Shown: in pieces, positions 10,134-19,828 of the stretch
Position numbering within the stretch: position 1 is the first letter of the stretch
How the letters are laid out: the number at the start of each line of letters is the position of its first letter
Origin: Spirirestis rafaelensis WJT71-NPBG6
GTDB lineage: Bacteria > Cyanobacteriota > Cyanobacteriia > Cyanobacteriales > Nostocaceae
Assembly (NCBI GenBank): GCA_019359015.1
Contig: JAHHID010000003.1
Location: 62,001 to 126,000 of the forward strand
Reading direction: 5' to 3'
DNA length: 64,000 bases
Program-made: the position numbers and the translations under genes
Notes under the pieces: generated by a model
What the model saw: the letters and a program-made list of their open reading frames with translations, nothing else
The model's database searches: none
What the model was told of the DNA's origin: nothing

Positions 10134-10222
10134 TCATTTCCTTCCTTCAATCTAAATTACTTTATTGATACTTAATTCGTAACTACCCCAAAACAAGCCT
10201 TTTTCATCCCAAGGAAACTCCG

Positions 10223-11215
10223 TTATTTTGCTCCTTTTAATAATTGATTAGCAATATGTTGTGGACTAAAACTGAGAGTAAGTGCTGCTATAGTTCGCAA
10301 GTTAAACTTTTGTTCGTTAATCGCGCACCAAAGATAAGGACGCGCTTGTGCTCGCTGTTCGCTTCGCATTAAACCAATAGCCAAAGTTGTATGAGCTTCT
10401 AACCATTTCTGCTTAAAGTATGACTTAAATTCTTTTAATCTGACATCTTCGATAAACCGCTTATAACAAAAAATTTCACTTTGTGCTTTGCGGATTTTTG
10501 CTTGAGCATCTCGACTACCACTAAGCATGGTATCAGTTTGCTCATGAGCACGATAAAAAGTTAGTCTTTCTGGGTAATAATAAGCTCCATGACCAGAAAT
10601 ACAGCAAATGTATGTTAAATATAAATCCCACATACCGCCTACTTCCACCGGGATACTATCCCAATCAACAAATTCATTGCGAATTACACAAGATGCAGCA
10701 GTGGGTATACTTTTATCGACTAACCCAATTTTGCAAAAATTTTGATGAACTCCTTTTGCCAGCTTGTTACGTTTATAACTATGTGTATTTACTTCAGTGC
10801 CAGCATCATCAATTTCGCTATTTGCATCAATAATGTATTGGTCGCAAAAAGCTAAAACTAAATCTGGATGTTCTTCTAGATTGGGAACTAGCTTTGCTAA
10901 AAATTCCTCATTCCACATGTCATCATCATGCAGACTGGCAAGATATTTTCCTTGCGCCATTTTGAAAGCGTGCATCTGATTGGCAAACATGCCAATATTT
11001 TCCGGTTGTCTCCAATATCGAATGCGTGAATCTTCAAAAGATTCAACTATCGCTTTAGTTTTTTCTGTACTACAATTATCAGAAACAATAATTTCGATAT
11101 TCTGATAAGTTTGTTTAATAGCACTTGCTAGCGCTTGCTTCAAGTATTCTGGTCGATTATAAGTTGGGATAATAACGCTGACTAAAGGCTGTTTATATTC
11201 ATTAATCTGTAACAT
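10223..11215 (-). CDS. Glycosyltransferase family 2
   Basis: The 330-residue GT-A protein opens VSVIIPTYNRPEYLKQALAS and carries the acidic motif YLASLHDDDMWNEEFL (DDD). This is the usual N-terminal catalytic domain followed by an alpha-helical C-terminus. It lies between two GT4 genes on the same strand with 80-90 base spacers. It should act in the cytoplasm on the lipid-linked repeat unit; the sugar is not known. Confidence 0.87.
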   Translation of the reverse strand: MLQINEYKQPLVSVIIPTYNRPEYLKQALASAIKQTYQNIEIIVSDNCSTEKTKAIVESFEDSRIRYWRQPENIGMFANQMHAFKMAQGKYLASLHDDDMWNEEFLAKLVPNLEEHPDLVLAFCDQYIIDANSEIDDAGTEVNTHSYKRNKLAKGVHQNFCKIGLVDKSIPTAASCVIRNEFVDWDSIPVEVGGMWDLYLTYICCISGHGAYYYPERLTFYRAHEQTDTMLSGSRDAQAKIRKAQSEIFCYKRFIEDVRLKEFKSYFKQKWLEAHTTLAIGLMRSEQRAQARPYLWCAINEQKFNLRTIAALTLSFSPQHIANQLLKGAK

Positions 11216-11295
11216 CTTTTGTTTTCCTCTTTTCTTTTACTATAAGCCACATTGAATTTATTATTTTGCAAACTTATGTCATGTAAAGAAAATTA

Positions 11296-12441
11296 TCAAA
11301 TACTTTCTTCATAAATTATTTGCAAATTTTTTACATGAACATCCATCGTGAATTTTTTCATAAACAAAGCATTACCTAGTTCACCCATACGGCGGCATTT
11401 TTGATAATTTGTAGATAACTCAGTAATGGCATCACTGAGCTTCTTAATATCATGAGATGGAATAAGAATACCTGTTTCCCTATCTTGCAAGTGTTCTGGA
11501 ATGCCCCCCACGGCACTGGCGATTACAGGTCGATAGCGAGCGTAAGCTTCAAGAGTTACAAGACCAGCAGGCTCGGGCCATACGCTAGGAAAAATTACTG
11601 CAAAACACTCATCATAAAGGGTGTTTATTTTTTCGCTATTACACCATCCGTGCCAAGTAATCCGGTTATTTAACCCTAACTTGCTAGCTAATATTTCCAA
11701 GCGGGGTCTATCCCATCCTTCACCTGCAATATCAAGATGAATTCGCTCATCTGTGTGTACTAAGCTTTTGAGCAACCATTCCAATCCTTTGTCAGGAACA
11801 ATTCGTCCAACAAACAAAATTCTCTGATTTTTGTGTTTTTCTAAAGTCAGGGGTGCAGTTGCCGTTTGCGGAATAGAAATACCACAATAAAGGGTTACAG
11901 TTTGCTCAAGTGGCACACCGTTTTTAACTAACTGTTCCCGGACATAATTACTATTGGCAATAGCAGTAATTTTGTGTGTTTTTAAACTTTTTAGTATTTC
12001 ATGAGAGTGTTGCAACTCGTTAATTATTCTTTGAGGTTTACGACTGCCACAGCCATCTACTATCTTGCCCCAACTACATCCTAAATAAGAAATATTACGC
12101 TCACAAATTCTGTGTTGCGTTGAGAAATATTTTGTGCCACTTGGACAGTATGATGAGTGATTGTGAGCGGTAAAAACAATCGGACATTCTCCTGTCAGAT
12201 GGACTAATAAATCTGGGCTGTGAATATGCAGTAATTTAAACTGTTTTTGATCAAGATTTTTGAGAGATTCAATTATGACATTACTTACATTAGGTAGTCG
12301 ATAATTAATTAAAGAAGTTAAATAAGTTTCAGCTCCTCCCTTGCCACCTACCTGAAAACTTGAACATTGATAAATTAAGTTACTTTCAAAGTTTCCGTGA
12401 TTCATTTGTGGCAATTTCGCATTATCAATTAGGCTTGACAT
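11296..12441 (-). CDS. Glycosyltransferase family 4
   Basis: The 381-residue protein has GGKGGAETYL near residues 33-42 as the acceptor loop. The donor domain contains RILFVGRIVPDKGLEWLLKS and the motif PEPAGLVTLEAYARYRPVIA. An internal segment with several Cys residues (CPSGTKYFS, CERNISYLGCSWGKIVDGCG) is found in a subgroup of GT4 enzymes. Codons are more AT-rich than in the housekeeping genes, like the two flanking glycosyltransferases. Confidence 0.86.
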   Translation of the reverse strand: MSSLIDNAKLPQMNHGNFESNLIYQCSSFQVGGKGGAETYLTSLINYRLPNVSNVIIESLKNLDQKQFKLLHIHSPDLLVHLTGECPIVFTAHNHSSYCPSGTKYFSTQHRICERNISYLGCSWGKIVDGCGSRKPQRIINELQHSHEILKSLKTHKITAIANSNYVREQLVKNGVPLEQTVTLYCGISIPQTATAPLTLEKHKNQRILFVGRIVPDKGLEWLLKSLVHTDERIHLDIAGEGWDRPRLEILASKLGLNNRITWHGWCNSEKINTLYDECFAVIFPSVWPEPAGLVTLEAYARYRPVIASAVGGIPEHLQDRETGILIPSHDIKKLSDAITELSTNYQKCRRMGELGNALFMKKFTMDVHVKNLQIIYEESI

Positions 12442-12510
12442 TTTTTTATCTACTTTTTTATAACACGTTTTAAATAAATATAAAAATTGATGATTTACAT
12501 CTTGTTTACT

Positions 12511-13674
12511 TTATTTATAAGCAGTTTTAAATATTTGTCTGAGATTTTGTTGATAAAGTTCCTGATTATAACTTAGAGCAGTAGCTCTAGCTGCTTTACC
12601 CATTTCTAAGCGAATCAATTCATTCGCAGCCAAAAAATCTAATTTTTCGGCAATGGCTTTTTCATCTCTGGGTGGTACAATAAATCCATTAACACCATCT
12701 TCAACTAAGTCGGCAGCGCCACAATGAGAAGTGACAATTACAGGAAGTCCACAAGCCATTGCTTCCAGTACTACCAGTCCAAAACCATCTTCAACTGAAG
12801 GCAAAACTAGCACAGAGCAGCGACTAAAGACTAATTGTGGATCTTGGCGGTTAAAATTCCAAAACTCTTGTTTAATATTTGGATGTTCGCCTAGTTTTTT
12901 CTCTATGAAAAGTCGCAATGCACGAGTTGAGGCACCACCAACTAATAACAATTCAGATTTAGGAATTTTAGCTTGTAAAAATGCAGAAACTAAATATTGA
13001 ACTCCCTTACGCGGTTCGATTGTACCTACATAAAGCGTCCGGAAAGTAGAGTCGCTTTTAGGCGCAGGATGAAACTTTTCATGATTAATAAAAGGATGGA
13101 GTACAACAATTTTCTCTGCGGTAAAACCTGCATCAATAAATGTTTGTTTAGCAACTTTTGATAAAAGAACGATTAAATCTGCTTGTTCACACTCTGCTGA
13201 GAAGCGTTGCAGCATCATTGGATTCATGGTTGCTACGCTAGATTCATTTAGAGCCTTCAGTTCTTGCTGAATTTGTTGCTGCATAAAGGGAAGGTAATTG
13301 TTAAGGCAATATAGCCAAGCCTTCGCACCTTTTTTTTTAGCTGCCTGAAAGCCGAGGTTAGTTTGACCTGCTACCCCCATAATTAAATCACAGGGCTGGG
13401 ATTGCAATTTTTTACTTACCTGATTATCAAAATATAGATCACTCAACAAGACAGCCCAATCATTGCGGCGTCGCACCAGGGGAGTGGCAAGCAATCGTTT
13501 GCTCCAATAAGAATGTCCTACAGGATAAACTGAGAAATTACTGTGAGGTGTTTGATTCTCGGCACAAATTACAGTTAAATCGGCTACTTCGCTTAAACCT
13601 ACTGCTGCATTCGCTAAACAAACTCCTTGCCCTCCTGTGCCTAATTCTGTATTGCAAGTAAGAGTAACTTTCAT
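12511..13674 (-). CDS. Glycosyltransferase family 4
   Basis: The 387-residue GT-B enzyme has a glycine-rich N-terminal loop (ELGTGGQGVCLANAA), a donor domain with FRTLYVGTIEPRKGVQYLVS, and the signature EDGFGLVVLEAMACGLPVIV. It is the first glycosyltransferase gene after hepA, 145 bases downstream of that gene's stop. In Anabaena 7120 a glycosyltransferase gene likewise follows hepA in the HEP island (from memory). Its sugar donor cannot be inferred. Confidence 0.87.
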   Translation of the reverse strand: MKVTLTCNTELGTGGQGVCLANAAVGLSEVADLTVICAENQTPHSNFSVYPVGHSYWSKRLLATPLVRRRNDWAVLLSDLYFDNQVSKKLQSQPCDLIMGVAGQTNLGFQAAKKKGAKAWLYCLNNYLPFMQQQIQQELKALNESSVATMNPMMLQRFSAECEQADLIVLLSKVAKQTFIDAGFTAEKIVVLHPFINHEKFHPAPKSDSTFRTLYVGTIEPRKGVQYLVSAFLQAKIPKSELLLVGGASTRALRLFIEKKLGEHPNIKQEFWNFNRQDPQLVFSRCSVLVLPSVEDGFGLVVLEAMACGLPVIVTSHCGAADLVEDGVNGFIVPPRDEKAIAEKLDFLAANELIRLEMGKAARATALSYNQELYQQNLRQIFKTAYK

Positions 13675-13819
13675 AATTAACTTTAGTGAATTAGGTATGA
13701 TTGAATTTCAGTAAACTAACGTTGAGGTATGTGAGATTTTAATTTTGCTGCCTCTTTTTACTACAGATACAGGGAAGCTCTTTCCGTAAATTATTTGCTT
13801 TATAAGTTAAAATGAGTAG

Positions 13820-15670
13820 CTATTCTACTTTACCCATCTCATATTGAGTTTTGTGATATTCCCAGAGCTTACCCCGACGTTCTAGTAATTCTTGATACTT
13901 ACCCTGCTCTACTACACGTCCCCCCTCTAACACTACAACTTTATGGGCTTGAGCAATAGTGGAAAGACGGTGAGCGATCGCAATCACTGTTCGTCCTACA
14001 GAAAGTTTTTCTAACGAATCCTGAATCAATCGCTCTGTCAAAGAGTCTAATGCACTAGTTGCTTCGTCCAAAATGAGAATTTCTGGATCGCGCAATAAAG
14101 CACGAGCGATCGCAATCCGCTGTCGTTGTCCTCCCGATAACCGAACTCCGCGATCGCCCAATTGTGTATCAAAACCTTCGGGCATTTCCTCAATAAATTC
14201 CAATGCATTTGCCGATCTAGCTGCTTCGCGAATTTCTGCTTGACTTGCCTCTGGTGTACCGTAGGCAATATTATTCCAGACAGAAGTGTTGAAAATAAAT
14301 GTATCCTGACTAACTACAGCTATTTTGCGTCGTAGTGAGTTGATGTCAAACTGCCGCAAATCAACTCCATCCATTAAAACGTTACCTTCTGTTGGATCGG
14401 CGAATCGGGGAATTAAATCAATCAACGTGCTTTTACCAGCGCCGGTGCCTCCTACCAATGCTGTCGTCTTTCCCCGTTCTATGGTCAGGGTAATATTGTT
14501 AAGTACTAACTGGCTAGGATCGTAACCAAAATCTACAGATACTATATCAATTGAGCGCTTTAAACCTGGAAACTTCAGCGTCCCGTTTGACATATACTTT
14601 TTATTATCTGTTGTTAATAGCTCCTTAATATTGTCTGCTGAACCTTCCAGCGTGCTTAGACTCGCTCTGACTCCGTTAATATCTTGGATGATTGGTACAA
14701 CACGAAACAGTACGAAGAAAAATGTTAGTAATGACGCTACTTGTAACGTGCCATTAACCACAAAATTACTAAAGGCAAAAATAATCAAGCCGATAAGAAT
14801 TGTAGTAGCTATCCCTTCGGCAAGAGGTTTTACCATTGTCCAAGTGTAGACAACTATAGTTGAAGATTTGACTACTTCATCGCTAGCTTTATAAAAACGC
14901 TTACGTTCAAATTCTTGAGTTGCAAATGCCTGAACAGTGCGAATCCCGTTGATAAATTCCATAGCTGTTGAGGTAAATTTACCGTTAGCAGATGAAATTC
15001 CAAAACTTGTTTCCCGCACTCGACCATTTAACGTTGACAAACCTACTCCCACAAGGGTAAATAATAGAAAAGCTATTATTGAAAGCTGCCACGACAGCAA
15101 AAACATTGATAAAAAGTAGACAGTAGCTGTCATTCCTCTGGTTATCAAAAACGCTGCACCACTAAACCACTGTCTTAGCCTTTCAATTTCTGTTGTAATT
15201 GTATTAATCAGTTCACCACTTTTAGTTGTAGCAAAATAATTTATGGGTAATGATTGTAATTGTTCAAATATTTGCTTACGCAATCTATCGCCTAAATTTA
15301 GTTGAGCTAATTCTGTATAAACTTGAGCAAAATAATTGAACCCTGTACGCATCCAAGTGCTTAATAAAATTAAAGTAGATATTCTGTATAGACGGCTCAT
15401 CGCCGAGGAATTAGATCCCAAAACCCATATATCAAACCAAGTAATCCCGGTTTCTATTGGTTTAGCATTTGGAGTAGTTATATTTTGCAAAAATTGCAGC
15501 AGAAACCCAACAGTTAATCCTTCAAATGTGGCTGCAAAAAAAGAAAATATTACAGCTAGAATGGCTATTTTACGAAAGTGTTTAAACTCCCGCAAGATTA
15601 AATAATTTTTCTGCCAAAACTTGGTTGTCTTAAAAAAAATGCCAAGTGGTTGCGAAACTTTTAGATGCAT
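13820..15670 (-). CDS. hepA: HepA-type ABC exporter, fused permease and ATPase
   Basis: The 616-residue half-transporter should dimerise and export a glycolipid or polysaccharide intermediate across the inner membrane. Six membrane helices occupy roughly residues 30-340. The nucleotide-binding domain has Walker A GGTGAGKST, Q-loop VVSQDTF, signature VRLSGGQRQRIAIARALL, Walker B ILILDEATSALD and the H-loop AIAHRLST. Length and position next to a HepC-like gene match HepA of Anabaena 7120, where mutants lack the heterocyst polysaccharide layer. A lipid A exporter-like role is the main alternative. The 299-base gap to hepC may hold its own promoter. Confidence 0.85.
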   Translation of the reverse strand: MHLKVSQPLGIFFKTTKFWQKNYLILREFKHFRKIAILAVIFSFFAATFEGLTVGFLLQFLQNITTPNAKPIETGITWFDIWVLGSNSSAMSRLYRISTLILLSTWMRTGFNYFAQVYTELAQLNLGDRLRKQIFEQLQSLPINYFATTKSGELINTITTEIERLRQWFSGAAFLITRGMTATVYFLSMFLLSWQLSIIAFLLFTLVGVGLSTLNGRVRETSFGISSANGKFTSTAMEFINGIRTVQAFATQEFERKRFYKASDEVVKSSTIVVYTWTMVKPLAEGIATTILIGLIIFAFSNFVVNGTLQVASLLTFFFVLFRVVPIIQDINGVRASLSTLEGSADNIKELLTTDNKKYMSNGTLKFPGLKRSIDIVSVDFGYDPSQLVLNNITLTIERGKTTALVGGTGAGKSTLIDLIPRFADPTEGNVLMDGVDLRQFDINSLRRKIAVVSQDTFIFNTSVWNNIAYGTPEASQAEIREAARSANALEFIEEMPEGFDTQLGDRGVRLSGGQRQRIAIARALLRDPEILILDEATSALDSLTERLIQDSLEKLSVGRTVIAIAHRLSTIAQAHKVVVLEGGRVVEQGKYQELLERRGKLWEYHKTQYEMGKVE

Positions 15671-15969
15671 GAGTATTTTTTTTTACAATATTTTAGCAAG
15701 GTAGACAAAGCGATTTGAGTACTATACAAAAAACTTTGCTTAGGTAATAGCGCGGCAAATGAATTAATCAATTACCGCACATTGGTGCAGAAAGCTTTGG
15801 AGATGCCAGGACAAAAATAAAGTTCCAGGGTGTGAATTTGTGGAAGCAACCAGTATAACTGCCATCAATTAATTTTTGAGACATTTGCTTGACGATCCGA
15901 CCCGGCTTTTCAAAACTTTACACATTGAGTAAGTAGTATCCTGCGTAAATCTCTTACATCATAAGTAAA
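15671..15969. other. hepC-hepA intergenic region
   Basis: About 300 bases between the hepC stop and the hepA start, with no gene. In Anabaena, hepA has its own developmentally controlled promoter with a long upstream region, so this spacer is a reasonable place for it here. No specific binding site could be identified by eye. Confidence 0.4.
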
Positions 15970-16797
15970 TCAGAATGTTTGACTATCCAGATGCAACTTG
16001 TTTGAATTTGTCTCTACCTCCCAAGAACCTGTAATTCCTGGTAGTTTATTGAGTTCTCGTTGTTTTTCCGAACTTAACCGCACAGCTTCTTCCAAAGTCC
16101 AGCAACGCGGTCCTATTAAACTCATTTCGCCCTGTACAACATTAAATAACTGTGGTAGATTATCTAGATTGTATTTACGCATCCAATGCCCTAGGCGTGT
16201 GACATTTTGGTCATCTTCTCTGAGAGAGAAATTGTTGGCGGAGGTGATAGCTTTATCTTCTAAGTTTTTTTTGCTTACCGCAGTTGTGCGAAACTTCATC
16301 GCCCGGAACAGCTTACCCCGTTTTCCTACCCGCCACTCACACTCAAAAAATGTTCCTGGTGAATAAACACGCATCAGCAAAACTAATCCCAGCATTACGG
16401 GACTTAGTGCTAACAAAAACACTAAGGCAATAATCCAGTCAAATAGCCGTTGCAACGAGCTCCACAAATTACCTTGCTTGGACAGATGTTCGGCAGAGGG
16501 TATGCGTAAAAATATTGGCTTCGATGCTTGTTCACACGCTGTAGCCCAAACTTTTAGCCAATACTCACCAAGCTTTGGATCTATGCGAACCAAACTTACT
16601 GGCGAATGTTCTAAGCACTTTACTAAAGATTGCTCTTTATGCAGTGAAGGCAGATATGGCTGTAAAACTTGTCCAGGAGGCTTGACCAACAACTGACCCC
16701 TTCGCCACTGGAGTGTGCAGTATGAAGTAGGATTTTGGTCTTGCGTGGTCACAGTATAGTAATTCTCTAAAGGTGCAATTATCGAAGAAGTTGTCAT
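15970..16797 (-). CDS. hepC: HepC-like polyprenyl-phosphate sugar-phosphate transferase
   Basis: The 275-residue protein has an N-terminal region of about 110 residues with no clear family, then a PglC/WbaP-type bacterial sugar transferase domain. That domain has a membrane helix (about 119-142), the WRVGKRGKLFRAMKFRT motif (155-171) and LPQLFNVVQGEMSLIGPR (214-231). Family members move a sugar-phosphate onto undecaprenyl phosphate to start repeat synthesis. The usual catalytic Asp-Glu pair reads Asp212-Asn213 here. It precedes hepA, as in the Anabaena HEP island. It is either a divergent active enzyme or a regulatory relative. Confidence 0.83.
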   Translation of the reverse strand: MTTSSIIAPLENYYTVTTQDQNPTSYCTLQWRRGQLLVKPPGQVLQPYLPSLHKEQSLVKCLEHSPVSLVRIDPKLGEYWLKVWATACEQASKPIFLRIPSAEHLSKQGNLWSSLQRLFDWIIALVFLLALSPVMLGLVLLMRVYSPGTFFECEWRVGKRGKLFRAMKFRTTAVSKKNLEDKAITSANNFSLREDDQNVTRLGHWMRKYNLDNLPQLFNVVQGEMSLIGPRCWTLEEAVRLSSEKQRELNKLPGITGSWEVETNSNKLHLDSQTF

Positions 16798-18136
16798 ATG
16801 TTTTTAGGCTTATACAGTGGTAGATTGCCGACCTGACATCATAGGCTATCAAAGCCAAAGACTCTTGCCGAACCTTACTTACTTTATGCTCCAAAAAGGT
16901 GAAGTTAATTAGGTGGAAAACATGAAACTATAACTTGCCTTATAAGCAAACGCACATCTTTCAAAAATTTTTATAAAAGATGTACAAAAAAGTAACAATG
17001 CTAGTTCTTAGATAAATCTAAAAAAATAACTCCACTTTTTTGTTCTAGCTTTTTGGAAGAGGACTCAATATCTAGAATATAAGATACTGGAAAAATGACC
17101 ATTGTTTAGATAGATTCTTTATTTACTCTTTAAATAGCCCGTCTGTTTTTCAGAGAATTATTAAGTTCATATGAATCCAGTATCGTGGTACTACCCAATA
17201 AGCCTTTTAGTAATATCGTTAAGTAATTTTAACATGGTTGTATTTTGGCTATCACTATCAAAATAAGCTTAATTAACAAAACCAATACAATCTATGACAC
17301 TCAATCAACCAAAAAATATACAAAAACTTTATATATTAATCTGATTTGATTTTCAAATTTTTACAAAGCCTATACCAGGAGCATTATAAAAAAGAATAAT
17401 TTCCAACATCAAACGCGCCTAATTAGGCTTATTCCTGTTTGACTGTCATCTCTTAGTGTGGTCTACTTTACAGTAGGATTGCAAGCAAGCAATACCCAGC
17501 CTTTTTTACCCAAACAATACCAAGTAAGTAGCAATAAACAAAGGAGGTTCCCAGCCTGCTACCCATCAAAATGTTTTTCTGAATGAAATATTCTTTGTAA
17601 AATTATTAACATTCAGCCGAAACATGAAAAAAGGTAATATTGCCCATAGTAAAGGTATCATTGCTTTCGATCTGTAAACTACTAACTTTTGGTATAGCTT
17701 TTCTAGCACAAGCGCGATCGCTTCACCCATAAATCTAAAACAGGAGTTCTATTTTAGACTTGCACTTAAAATGAATCTACCCTAAGGCTTACTTTTGTCT
17801 GAGAGGCACTCTCCAAAGAAAACTAAGTACGGTACGGTGGGTTTCTCCAACACAAGCAGAGCAACTGTAGTTTCTACGTGTTCTTTCTTAAGTTGAAGCA
17901 TGTCAATCATAATGTATAGACAGGTTTACTTTAATGCTAGAGGTGTAAATAATGCTAAGTAGTTTACGTCTTATTTTTCAAGTCGGTGATGTGGTGGGCT
18001 TCCTACAAACTGTATCTGAGGGAGAAGGATAAAAATAAATACCCATTCTCGCCAGAGCTGAGAAATAGGTTTGGAAGTTGCGATAAAAAAGAGCACCGAC
18101 CGACATGCCCTGACAAAAAGCCTCCAACACTATACG

Positions 18137-18165
18137 ACTAGCTAAAAAGGGCTGGCTCTTTTTCT
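18137..18165. terminator. Imperfect hairpin with A/T-rich stem
   Basis: The sequence GCTAAAAAGGGCTGGCT followed by CTTTTTCTAGC can fold into an imperfect stem, with a T-run inside the right arm. It has no gene immediately upstream, so it could end an unannotated small RNA. Confidence 0.3.
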
Positions 18166-18226
18166 AGCATCGGCTCCCACGGTTTTTTTATACCCACGAG
18201 TAACGTTCAATACTTTACGACAAGCC

Positions 18227-18270
18227 ATGTTCGCGTTGGCGGAGCCTCTCGGAGAGAAGCGTCTCCGCAT
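18227..18270. repeat. Cyanobacterial GC-rich dispersed repeat
   Basis: The stretch GCGTTGGCGGAGCCTCTC followed by GAGAGAAGCGTCTCCGC is the kind of short palindromic repeat scattered between genes in Nostocales. A related sequence occurs near 50601-50625 in this window. Confidence 0.5.
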
Positions 18271-18595
18271 CTGAAAATTACTGCATTTATCCAAACTTAA
18301 GTATAAAAACAGCCTATTGTACTGATTTATTTACATCCCATTTGGTTGTAGACGTGCAACGAAAGCAATTATTAAAAATGCCACCAATCAAAAGTTGCAC
18401 AATCGCCACTGACAATTCAGAATGGTATTTATTGCCAATGTCAAGGCAGTATTAGGGAGAACCATAAAAATAAATCACGACTCCGTCACACCTAGATCCG
18501 CACAAGCCATGCGAAAAAATTCACGCACCAGGCGGTCGATTTATTTACGCTTATGTGCCTTTGCAGTTGATTAATTACGTATAATTCAGTCACAC

Positions 18596-18976
18596 ATGAA
18601 ACAAGTAAACTTTGTAATAATTTTTATCTTTTGTTTAGCTTTGGCTTTATTCACTATAGAGAACACGCAACTGGCAACAATTTATATTGTTCCTGGAGTA
18701 CAGGTGCAAGCACCCATCGCAGTTGAGTTGTTATTAGCGACTGGCTTAGGCGCAGTTTTTGCGTGGCTATTTAGTATGTGGACACAATTGCAGCGACAAC
18801 TATTGTCAAGCCCACAGCGCAAACAAAATGTCCGAATTCAAGAACTAGAGTCCAAAATTGAACAGTACCAAGCCCAAGTTCAATCCTTACAACTTGCGCT
18901 ACCTCCTTCCTCTGATTCCTCAACAAAAGAAACAGAGACGAATGTGCCGAACACACCCATAGCGAACGTCCACTAA
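18596..18976 (+). CDS. LapA family membrane protein (DUF1049)
   Basis: The 126-residue protein has two N-terminal membrane helices: residues 3-21 (VNFVIIFIFCLALALFTIE) and about 37-58. A charged coiled-coil tail with QELESKIEQYQAQVQSLQLA follows. The IENTQLATIYIVPG turn between the helices is typical of LapA/DUF1049 proteins. In other bacteria such proteins help assemble envelope polysaccharide; in cyanobacteria the role is not established. It lies 51 bases before scpA on the same strand. Confidence 0.8.
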   Translation: MKQVNFVIIFIFCLALALFTIENTQLATIYIVPGVQVQAPIAVELLLATGLGAVFAWLFSMWTQLQRQLLSSPQRKQNVRIQELESKIEQYQAQVQSLQLALPPSSDSSTKETETNVPNTPIANVH

Positions 18977-19027
18977 GTCTACACTTCAATTTATCCACTA
19001 AAACACGGAAATACTTAGGACTTGTTG

Positions 19028-19828
19028 ATGGATGCTGCCGAGCTATTGGAAACAATTGGACACCTGATTCACCAAGCCGAACAGGGGGAAATTGACCCTT
19101 GGGATGTGCAGGTAATTGAGGTAATTGACCGTTACTTAGAATTAATGGCACCTGAGACAATACGTATAGGCTATGAAGCTGATTTATCGCAATCGGGGCA
19201 GGCTTTTTTGTCAGCATCGATGCTGGTGTTATTCAAGGCAAACACCTTGATGCAAATGCAAGCAGCAGATGAACCAGACGTTGTACTAGATGATGTACTG
19301 CCAGACATCGAAAATGGGTTAGCATATTCCGGTCATCGCTTGCCATTAGAACGAGCATTGCGCCGTCGTCCGTCAGCAATGCCACCGCCAAAACGCCGCG
19401 TGACTCTGCAAGAGTTGATCGAGCAATTGCAGATCATGGAAAATCAACTCAAACTTGTACAAAAAGTCAGCAAACCTGTCCGTCCCCGGCGTCAGCCCAG
19501 CATTCAAAGTATGCGGGCAGCACTAGAGTTAGCTCACCAGGAAAATCTGACGGAAGTGGCTGGAGAACTGGAGGAAGTATTGCATCTGTCAGCCACAAAA
19601 TTGTCCTTGGAAGAAAATTGGTTGAATTTGGAACAGCTAGTAGAATTGTGGACTCAGACAAAGAAACCATACGACAAGAGTTCTGCCCATAAGTCAGAAC
19701 ACAGTCATCTAATTAGCGTTTTCTGGGCATTACTACTGCTGTCGGCTCAATCTAAGGTAGAGCTATATCAAGAGGAATTTTACCAGGAAATTAAAATTCG
19801 CTTACTCTCAAATTCTCCCAATACCTGA
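19028..19828 (+). CDS. scpA: Segregation and condensation protein A
   Basis: ScpA is the kleisin subunit that bridges SMC heads and, with ScpB, condenses and segregates the chromosome. The start region (ELLETIGHLIHQAEQGEIDP, WDVQVIEVIDRYLELM) is the conserved ScpA N-terminal helical domain that binds the SMC neck. A long linker rich in basic residues leads to a C-terminal winged-helix region (about 210-266). I chose the ATG at 19028 over two in-frame TTG codons just upstream. The product is 266 residues, normal for cyanobacterial ScpA. Confidence 0.88.
   Translation: MDAAELLETIGHLIHQAEQGEIDPWDVQVIEVIDRYLELMAPETIRIGYEADLSQSGQAFLSASMLVLFKANTLMQMQAADEPDVVLDDVLPDIENGLAYSGHRLPLERALRRRPSAMPPPKRRVTLQELIEQLQIMENQLKLVQKVSKPVRPRRQPSIQSMRAALELAHQENLTEVAGELEEVLHLSATKLSLEENWLNLEQLVELWTQTKKPYDKSSAHKSEHSHLISVFWALLLLSAQSKVELYQEEFYQEIKIRLLSNSPNT

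Larger units (their letters stand above)
16798..18595. other. 1.8 kb gene-free region between hepC and the LapA-like gene
   Basis: This long AT-rich divergent spacer has no convincing coding region in any frame. It holds one HIP1 octamer (about 17716), a hairpin near 18137-18165 and a GC-rich repeat at 18227-18270. A reverse-strand open stretch at 18477-18540 (RLVREFFRMACADLGVTES, then stop) may be a gene remnant. Because hepC starts at its edge, the region probably carries developmental promoter elements or a small RNA. Confidence 0.45.

Noticed and set aside
1-16797. Ordinary LPS O-antigen cluster
   Set aside because: The hepC-hepA pair with its following glycosyltransferases matches the heterocyst envelope island better. 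An O-antigen role cannot be fully excluded.
18477-18540. Gene on the minus strand (RLVREFFRMACADLGVTES)
   Set aside because: Only about 20 residues between stops with no good start; at most a remnant.
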